DNA of 11,138 bases from positions 1 through 11,138 of the forward strand of contig JBIKMV010000085.1 in the NCBI GenBank assembly GCA_044359055.1. The letters are read 5' to 3'. The position numbers and the translations under genes were made by a program. This document shows, one piece after another, positions 6,035 through 11,138 of the stretch. The stretch's first letter is position 1. The number at the start of each line of letters is the position of its first letter. The notes under the pieces are model-generated. The model saw only the letters and a program-made list of their open reading frames with translations, made no database searches and was not told where the DNA came from. The stretch is from CAMDMI01 sp044359055 (lineage in GTDB: Bacteria; Bacteroidota; Bacteroidia; Cytophagales; Flexibacteraceae).

Positions 6035-7453
6035 ATGTCGTCTATTGCCGAATTGTCGCTGATCAAAGAACCCGAATACCAAAAAGTTGAGCTCTTCCTG
6101 CTGGATAAAGCAGGAGACTGGCCCGTGGCCGCACTTGGATTAATGCCAGGATGGGTAAAACCTGAACATTCTGAATGCTGTCAGCTCATTCCTTTTGGCT
6201 CGAAAAACGAGCACGTTCTTATTGTTTTTCTTCATGGCAAGCCTCTTGAAAATTGTCGTAAAGCCGGTGCCGAAGCAGCAGGATTTTTTAAAAAGCAGAA
6301 AGCAACCGGATGTAAAATCTGGTCCAATGCCGGCAATACAGATATAGTTCTGGCTTTTGCCGAAGGGCTTTTGCTGGGTTCTTACCGATTTGAGAAATAC
6401 AAATCGCAAAAAACCAAAGGCTTGAAAAAAGTGGAATTATGGCATCCTTTTCTGGAGAAAAAGCAGGTAAAAGATCTGAACATCCTCTGCGGGGCAGTGG
6501 CCACCACCCGAAGCCTGGTGAATGAGCCGGCATCCTTCCTTACAGCAAAAAAACTATCGGAAGCCTTTGAAAAAGAGGGCAAAGAATCTGGTTTTGAAGT
6601 TGAGGTTCTGGGAAAAAATAAAATTCAAACCTTGAAAATGGGCGGTTTGCTGGGTGTAAATCAGGGAAGTGATCTGCCTCCAACCTTCAACATTCTGGAA
6701 TACAAACCATCTCATGCCCGGAATAAAAAACCAATTGTTCTTGTGGGCAAAGGCGTGGTGTACGATACAGGAGGGCACAGCCTGAAAACAAGTTCGGGTA
6801 TGGAATACATGAAATGTGATATGGCCGGTGCCGCCACCGTTCTGGGGGTTTTCAAGGCTGTGGCTGAAATGGAGCTGCCGGTTTATCTGATCGGGCTGGT
6901 ACCTGCCACCGACAACCGGATTTCAGCCGCTGCATTGTCCCCCGGAGATATCATCACCATTTCTGATGGCAGTACAGTTGAGGTGCTGAATACCGATGCG
7001 GAAGGAAGGCTGATTCTGGCAGACGCACTGGCATTTGCCAAAAAATACGAACCGGAGCTGGTTATGGATTTTGCCACCCTCACCGGAGCAGCGGCCCGTG
7101 CCATTGGAAAAGAGGGCTTTGTGTTTATGGGAAATGCTTCTGAACAAATAAAAGGTGACCTCCGGAAAGCCGGCGAAGAAGTGTATGAAAGAGGGGTTGA
7201 ATTTCCGCTTTGGGATGAATACAGCGATTATCTGAAATCAGAAGTTGCCGACATGAAAAATATCGGAGGTGCAGAGGCCGGTGCCATTACAGCAGGCAAA
7301 TTTTTGCAGCATTTTACCGATTATCCCTGGTTGCACTTCGACATTGCAGGAACATCCTTTTTCGAAGGCGGTGCTGTGGGCTACATACCCAAAGGCGGAA
7401 CCGGAATCGGCGTGCGGCTGATTACTGCATTTCTGAAAAGCAGGTTGGCTTAA
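6035..7453 (+). CDS. M17 family leucyl aminopeptidase
   Basis: This 472-aa cytoplasmic metallopeptidase removes N-terminal residues, typically leucine, from peptides. It works as a hexamer with two metal ions per subunit. The C-terminal catalytic domain has every expected residue at the spacing of E. coli PepA: Lys239, Asp244 and Lys251 in GKGVVYDTGGHSLK, Asp262 in MKCDMAGAATVLG, and Asp321, Glu323 and Arg325 in the signature NTDAEGRL. The N-terminal domain (about 1-160) is divergent, as is usual. I chose the ATG at 6035. An in-frame TTG at 5987 would add 16 residues coded mainly by the terminator T-tract. The gene follows nuoH after 135 bp and converges on a minus-strand glycosyltransferase gene, with which its stop codon overlaps. 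Confidence 0.95.
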   Translation: MSSIAELSLIKEPEYQKVELFLLDKAGDWPVAALGLMPGWVKPEHSECCQLIPFGSKNEHVLIVFLHGKPLENCRKAGAEAAGFFKKQKATGCKIWSNAGNTDIVLAFAEGLLLGSYRFEKYKSQKTKGLKKVELWHPFLEKKQVKDLNILCGAVATTRSLVNEPASFLTAKKLSEAFEKEGKESGFEVEVLGKNKIQTLKMGGLLGVNQGSDLPPTFNILEYKPSHARNKKPIVLVGKGVVYDTGGHSLKTSSGMEYMKCDMAGAATVLGVFKAVAEMELPVYLIGLVPATDNRISAAALSPGDIITISDGSTVEVLNTDAEGRLILADALAFAKKYEPELVMDFATLTGAAARAIGKEGFVFMGNASEQIKGDLRKAGEEVYERGVEFPLWDEYSDYLKSEVADMKNIGGAEAGAITAGKFLQHFTDYPWLHFDIAGTSFFEGGAVGYIPKGGTGIGVRLITAFLKSRLA

Positions 7454-8166
7454 AATTTCTCCCAGTCGGAATGCGGGGAAAGCCATGCTGTTTCGGCATG
7501 GGAACTGAATCCGGGTATGGCTGAAACCAGGATTCGCTTTTTGCCAAAAAGTCTGCTTTCCCAGCTGCCCAAACCCTGCAAGCGCTGAAATGCCCCAAAG
7601 TCATTCGGGAATCCCTGAGATGTAAATTCCCACCAGATGTCTTTGTCCTCTGCAAGTGTCTTTATTTTGGTGGCGAAAGTCATGGTGGTAGAATTGGTTT
7701 GCTTCCAGTGGCATGAGGAGGTTAGCCAGACCCGGGTATTTTCTGCGCCGTTTTCCACATAGGGATTCGGGCCACCTTTGCCGGCATCGAGGTATTTGTC
7801 AGGATGATCGTAAAGGGTAGCATAATCGGCAAATTTCAGGGCTTCTTCCAGGGCCTTGGCCGAGCCGGGTTTATGCAGATAATCATCCTCTAGCAAATAG
7901 ACATTATCAGACAAACGGCCCGTTCTGATGGCATATTCAGCAACATAGCGCCAGCTCATGGCGTTGCCCAATGCGATGGTTTCATACTGAAGTCCGAGTT
8001 TTTCGAGCATTTCCAAAGTGGTTTCGCGGCAGTTGTCTGCAAACACCCTGATGTTAGAAGGCCCGAATTCAGACATACAGTTTTCTAGACATTGCTGCTT
8101 GCCTGCACCTGGCAATTTGGTCTTAGGATTGCCTCCGTCCGAAATCCTGTACAGAACCTGAATCAT
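7450..8166 (-). CDS. GT-A-like glycosyltransferase with EDD motif, uncharacterised
   Basis: The 238-aa protein starts MIQVLYRISDGGNPKTK and has a Rossmann-like N-terminal half (IRVFADNC, YETIALGN). LLEDDYLH follows at residues 91-98; Glu93-Asp94-Asp95 are placed like the DxD metal and nucleotide-sugar site of GT-A enzymes. The C-terminal half is rich in Trp and aromatic residues (ENTRVWLTSSCHWKQ, IWWEFTS), with His-containing ends that may line an acceptor site. No signal peptide or membrane segment is seen. I cannot assign a CAZy family; a GT2-type fold is an inference. Its ATG overlaps the stop of the preceding glycosyltransferase gene (ATGA, 8163-8166), which suggests translational coupling in one operon. 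It is the last gene, and its TAA shares TTAA with the aminopeptidase stop. Confidence 0.7.
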   Translation of the reverse strand: MIQVLYRISDGGNPKTKLPGAGKQQCLENCMSEFGPSNIRVFADNCRETTLEMLEKLGLQYETIALGNAMSWRYVAEYAIRTGRLSDNVYLLEDDYLHKPGSAKALEEALKFADYATLYDHPDKYLDAGKGGPNPYVENGAENTRVWLTSSCHWKQTNSTTMTFATKIKTLAEDKDIWWEFTSQGFPNDFGAFQRLQGLGSWESRLFGKKRILVSAIPGFSSHAETAWLSPHSDWEKF

Positions 8167-8975
8167 AGCATTTCTTCCGTTTGGATGTAGGGTTTCACTT
8201 CTTTATAGGTATAGCCATGCACAAAATCTTTTCCGGTAAATCCATGGTCGAACTCCCGGTTAACCAGTTCCACCCAGTTTCGTTCGTGGCTATGGCCCCA
8301 GGTACTCACTTTTCTCACCATTTCTTCACGGGACCTGACCCATGAATAATGGTGTATCATGGGGCTTCTGTCTAGGCCCATAACCATGCGGGCCTTTGGT
8401 TCCGGAATATCCCTGAATGCCTTGTCACGGTCCAGAAAATCCATAATCATGGGTTCTGTGAGATATTTTTTTCGTGCCAGTACAACCGAATCTTCAAAGG
8501 TTTCAGCCTGGTATTTTGGCTCCCGGAAGTAATAGTAATTTGCCAGTTTCACCACATTCATCCCGGAAAGTGGAAATACATCCAGCCAATCGCGGAAACG
8601 GCTTCCTTCCACTACCTCATCGGCATCGAGAAATAAAATAAAATCAGTAGAAGGCGAAGAATTTTTCCAACCTACCACCCGGGCTGTGGTCACCCAATGC
8701 TGGGGCAACACATCCAGACCGGCATCGTAAGGAAAGAAAATAAACTTCGCTCCCGGATTTTCAGCTATGGTTTTTTCCAGCAAAGCACGGTTTTCAGAAG
8801 TACCGTTGTAGAAATGGTCGGTGTAGGGAACCAATACCTCATCGGAAAAAAACAGCGCCTCACGAATGCAATGACCTACAAACTGGTAATCGTTTGTGCA
8901 GTAATTGATTATGGTACTGATTTTGGGCCGTTTCCGGGGAATGAAAAGATTTTTTAATTTCTGAATTACACTCAT
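8163..8975 (-). CDS. Glycosyltransferase family 2-like protein
   Basis: With the ATG at 8975 the product has 270 aa. It starts with a basic segment (MSVIQKLKNLFIPRKRPK) and then TIINYCTNDYQFVGHCIREA, the first beta strand and helix of a GT-A fold. FILFLDADEVVEG (112-124) holds the DxD motif (Asp117-Asp119) that binds the divalent metal and nucleotide sugar. The later part, with HHYSWVRSREEMVRKVSTWG (208-227), resembles glycosyltransferases that end with a His-Tyr acceptor or lid region. The frame stays open upstream to 9047, but that extension lies within the preceding gene. The ATG at 8975 gives an exact ATGA overlap with that gene's stop at 8972. Its own stop overlaps the next gene in the same way. 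Donor and acceptor sugars cannot be told. Confidence 0.82.
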   Translation of the reverse strand: MSVIQKLKNLFIPRKRPKISTIINYCTNDYQFVGHCIREALFFSDEVLVPYTDHFYNGTSENRALLEKTIAENPGAKFIFFPYDAGLDVLPQHWVTTARVVGWKNSSPSTDFILFLDADEVVEGSRFRDWLDVFPLSGMNVVKLANYYYFREPKYQAETFEDSVVLARKKYLTEPMIMDFLDRDKAFRDIPEPKARMVMGLDRSPMIHHYSWVRSREEMVRKVSTWGHSHERNWVELVNREFDHGFTGKDFVHGYTYKEVKPYIQTEEML

Positions 8976-9763
8976 TTTTCCGCTGGAAAAAATTTTCGCC
9001 ATTTCAGAATCAGGAACCATTCCAGCCGGAGCCAGCGAACCATCCATTGATCTGCAATTGACAATTTTTTAAAATAAGAATCACGGAGGGCTTCAGCCCT
9101 CAGATAAGATTGGTTACCCGACTGATCCTGAGAGGTTTTGGCCGTGGGCAATAGTCTGAAATTGCCCCATACTCCGGGGTGATATTCGAAAGGAATCCTG
9201 GCAAGAGATATCCGGAGGATGAAATCATAATCCATGGCAAAGTGCTCTTTTTCAGCATAAAGCCCCGTCTGATCATGAATTTTTTTCGGATAAAAATAAC
9301 AGGAAGGATTGAAAGGCCATTCGCAACGGTCGGCAATCAGAGAGGCAAGGCGTACCGAACGGCTGCTGTTTACCGAATGTAAAGAACCATCTGAGTTCCA
9401 TATTTTTAGATCACCCACCAAAACCTTCTGCGCATCAGGACTTTTCCGAATCAGGGCAAGTACCGATTTCAGTGCTCCCGGCTCGTAGAAATCATCGACA
9501 TTCAGGAAAGAAATCCAGGTTCCCTTAGCCAATACAATGCCTTTGTTCATGGCATTCGACTGCCCCGAATCCGGCTCTGATATATAATGCAGATGGGAAT
9601 ACCTGCCAGCGGCTTTTTCAAGAATTTCAGGAGAACCATCGAGGCTGCCACCATCGATGATCCAGTGTTCGATTCCTTCTTCCCACTGAGAGGCAACATT
9701 TTCGATACAGGCTTGCAGAAAAGCCGCTCCTTTGAAAACAGGGGTAATGATGGTGAGTATCAA
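8972..9763 (-). CDS. Family 2 glycosyltransferase (GT-A fold, WcaA-like)
   Basis: A typical bacterial GT2 that transfers a sugar from a nucleotide-sugar donor onto a growing surface glycan at the cytoplasmic face. The opening LTIITPVFKGAAFL is the first strand and helix, IIDGGSLDGS (35-44) the second donor-site loop, SEPDSGQSNAMNKG (62-75) a hallmark GT2 motif, and FLNVDDFYEPGAL (87-98) the DxD site. AMDYDFILRIS in the C-terminal half is the usual acceptor-side motif. There is no ATG at the expected start. TTG at 9763 gives 263 aa with the normal family N-terminus. The next in-frame TTG at 9823 adds 20 residues unlike the family. Its stop overlaps the next gene (ATGA). The domain call is firm; the start is uncertain. 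Confidence 0.9.
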   Translation of the reverse strand: MILTIITPVFKGAAFLQACIENVASQWEEGIEHWIIDGGSLDGSPEILEKAAGRYSHLHYISEPDSGQSNAMNKGIVLAKGTWISFLNVDDFYEPGALKSVLALIRKSPDAQKVLVGDLKIWNSDGSLHSVNSSRSVRLASLIADRCEWPFNPSCYFYPKKIHDQTGLYAEKEHFAMDYDFILRISLARIPFEYHPGVWGNFRLLPTAKTSQDQSGNQSYLRAEALRDSYFKKLSIADQWMVRWLRLEWFLILKWRKFFPAEK

Positions 9764-9901
9764 AGCAGAAAAACCGGATTCGAGCCTGAAATCAGGGCCC
9801 AAACATAAAAACAAATGCTCCAAATGCCGAAAAGGCTGTAAGCAAAGTCAGGGAAAAGCCGGCAATACCAAAGCCTGAAGGGTTTTCACATGGAGGAAAA
9901 T
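9764..9901 (-). other. Gap of 138 bp inside the glycosyltransferase operon
   Basis: Reading on the minus strand, this follows the TGA of the membrane-protein gene and precedes the GT2 gene. It has no terminator and no clear promoter. Two other minus-strand frames read as hydrophobic protein but have no usable start codon: one ends in SLTLLTAFSAFGAFVFMFGP before a TGA at 9795-9793, the other ends at a TGA at 9762-9760. The T-rich composition alone can give such readings, so I call no gene. Confidence 0.4.
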
Positions 9902-11138
9902 TCAGGGCCGGATTACCTGCACCGGAAAAATTTTGTTTGCATAACGAACCGAATCGGTATCAGCTACCCTTACCCGGAACCCGAGTCTGAACAGAGAATC
10001 CAGTTCAGCCTCCTGCAGTTTTTCGCCCACATAGAGCAGGCTGCCTCTTTTTCTGAAAATGCGGTTGTCCAGAACCTTTTCCCATTTTTGGTAATCCCAG
10101 GGAATAAAAGTTGCCCCATGAAGGAGAATTTCAGGTTTTTCCGGCTTTTGTTTCTCTGCCCAGTCAAGCCATTTCAACTGCAATTTTCTTTTCAAAACCT
10201 GGGCAGGCATCCCCCAACCCGGAGGAAAAACAGTGAAAAACCCCAGAAAAAAACCCACAACCGGCAACAAAAGTAACCTCGGATGACTGTAATCACTATC
10301 CGCCAAAACATTGGCCGACCAAAGCCAGACCGGAAAAATATAGGCCCATTCAAAAGGAAAAATGATGAAGAATAAAATATTGGTTTTCATCTCTGAGGGC
10401 ATAAAAAAGTCCCTTTTCAAACCTGAAACAAGGAAAAATGGAACCAGATAAGCAGGTAAAAGAAGCCCGGCCTGCCGAAGCAGATACATCAACCTGCCAC
10501 CATAAAAACTCAGGGCTGAAGGGAGGTCAGAAAATGGTGCTGGATTTTTGCCCCACACCCAGCCCAGATAAAAAGAAATCAGGCCCAGGCAGAAAATCCA
10601 GAGAAATATTTGAAGGTTAGAATGGCGTTTGCTAGTCGAAAAAAGGATTCTTAGAAACAGAAAAAATTCAATCCTGAGAAAAGAACACATTACAAGGCCT
10701 GCAAAAAACCAGAATGGATTTTTGAAATGCAATGCCCTTCGGGTTTCGAAAAAAAGGAGCCATGCGGGAATGTACTCCATGGAAGAGGTGGCGGCCTCCT
10801 GAAAAAATGGCATACACATCAAAGCAAGCCTTATGAAGCCAAGCGACAAGGGCGAAGAGACAGGAAAAAAAACCTTCAGGCGGAAGAGAAAAATATTCGC
10901 CAAAATCAGGTTAATGAAGTTGGTCAGCCTGCCAGCGGGAAAAGAAGGAAGGAGGCTTGCCGCAAATTCGTACAGAGGATTTCCGAGAGAACGGGCTGGG
11001 TCGTAGGGAAGTCCCAGTTTGAGCTTTTGAATGGTCTGCGCCATCAGCCAGGCATCAGTGTCTTCCCCAAATCCAAGAAAACACAATGGAAGGCACCAAA
11101 TGTTCCATAAAAGCCAAAGCGGCAAAACAATAGAGTCT
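9902..11138 (-). CDS. Polytopic membrane protein, probable GT-C-type glycosyltransferase (5' end outside window)
   Basis: The frame runs from the window edge to a TGA at 9904-9902, at least 412 codons. The first complete codons read DSIVLPLWLLW. Because no stop precedes the TTG at 11125, the gene probably begins beyond the window. A first hydrophobic segment is followed by GEDTDAWLMAQTIQKLKLG, an acidic loop, and by PYDPARSLGNPLYEF. This layout is typical of GT-C enzymes, where acidic loop residues after the first membrane helix bind a lipid-linked sugar donor. Some seven to nine further hydrophobic segments follow (for example ALHFKNPFWFFAGLVMCSF and LLLLPVVGFFLGFFTVF). A soluble tail of about 100 residues (KRKLQLKWLDWAEKQKPEK onward) ends the protein. 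It leads a run of three glycosyltransferase genes, consistent with surface glycan assembly. An unrelated transporter-like membrane protein cannot be excluded. Confidence 0.65.
   Translation of the reverse strand, partial: DSIVLPLWLLWNIWCLPLCFLGFGEDTDAWLMAQTIQKLKLGLPYDPARSLGNPLYEFAASLLPSFPAGRLTNFINLILANIFLFRLKVFFPVSSPLSLGFIRLALMCMPFFQEAATSSMEYIPAWLLFFETRRALHFKNPFWFFAGLVMCSFLRIEFFLFLRILFSTSKRHSNLQIFLWIFCLGLISFYLGWVWGKNPAPFSDLPSALSFYGGRLMYLLRQAGLLLPAYLVPFFLVSGLKRDFFMPSEMKTNILFFIIFPFEWAYIFPVWLWSANVLADSDYSHPRLLLLPVVGFFLGFFTVFPPGWGMPAQVLKRKLQLKWLDWAEKQKPEKPEILLHGATFIPWDYQKWEKVLDNRIFRKRGSLLYVGEKLQEAELDSLFRLGFRVRVADTDSVRYANKIFPVQVIRP

Noticed and set aside
8976..9047. N-terminal extension of the middle glycosyltransferase
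   Set aside because: It would lie within the GT2 gene, and the ATG at 8975 gives the same ATGA overlap seen at the next junction and a normal N-terminus.
9795..9901. Possible small membrane protein ending SLTLLTAFSAFGAFVFMFGP on the minus strand
   Set aside because: Codon choice is plausible, but the frame has no ATG, GTG or TTG start upstream and overlaps the end of the membrane-protein gene. T-rich sequence gives hydrophobic readings in several frames here.
9890..11110. Plus-strand open frames opposite the membrane protein (9890-10276, 10438-10620, 10727-11110)
   Set aside because: They are very rich in Lys, Arg, Gln and Pro, the usual mirror image of a hydrophobic gene, and show no domain.

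Overview
This window looks like a chromosomal segment of a member of the phylum Bacteroidota. The evidence is a GroEL with the Gly-Met-rich tail, a lipoprotein resembling Bacteroidota DUF4836-type proteins, start sites without Shine-Dalgarno sequences but with A/T-rich leaders, and a few matches to the Bacteroidota -7 promoter element TAnnTTTG. The genus cannot be told from the sequence alone. Most of the window is housekeeping. The exception is a surface-glycan-type glycosyltransferase cluster at the right end. No mobile element, CRISPR array, rRNA or tRNA was seen.

Left part (1-1607, minus strand): the N-terminal 71 codons of a DedA-family membrane protein, cut by the window edge, preceded by a predicted lipoprotein of about 415 aa. 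A divergent intergenic region of about 300 bp (1608-1913) follows and carries a perfect 7-bp stem-loop.

Centre (1914-7453, plus strand): groES and groEL form a two-gene chaperonin operon closed by a strong intrinsic terminator at 3898-3933. Next come an esterase-D-type alpha/beta hydrolase (start best placed at 4016, not inside the terminator), an isolated nuoH (Complex I membrane subunit, no other nuo gene beside it) and a candidate terminator at 5969-6015. Last is an M17 leucyl aminopeptidase with all metal-binding and catalytic residues.

Right part (7450-11138, minus strand): a probable operon read from right to left. It holds a polytopic membrane protein of probable GT-C type (5' end outside the window), a family 2 glycosyltransferase and two further GT-A-like glycosyltransferases. 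The last three genes are joined by 4-nt ATGA overlaps, which suggests translational coupling. This set probably builds or decorates a cell-surface glycan. The operon converges on the aminopeptidase gene, and the two stop codons share the tetranucleotide TTAA.

I found no convincing new biological system. The points most worth a second look are the orphan nuoH, the DxDGDG calcium-type loop in the esterase, the uncharacterised EDD glycosyltransferase, and the odd 138-bp gap with a missing ATG inside an otherwise tightly overlapping glycosyltransferase operon.
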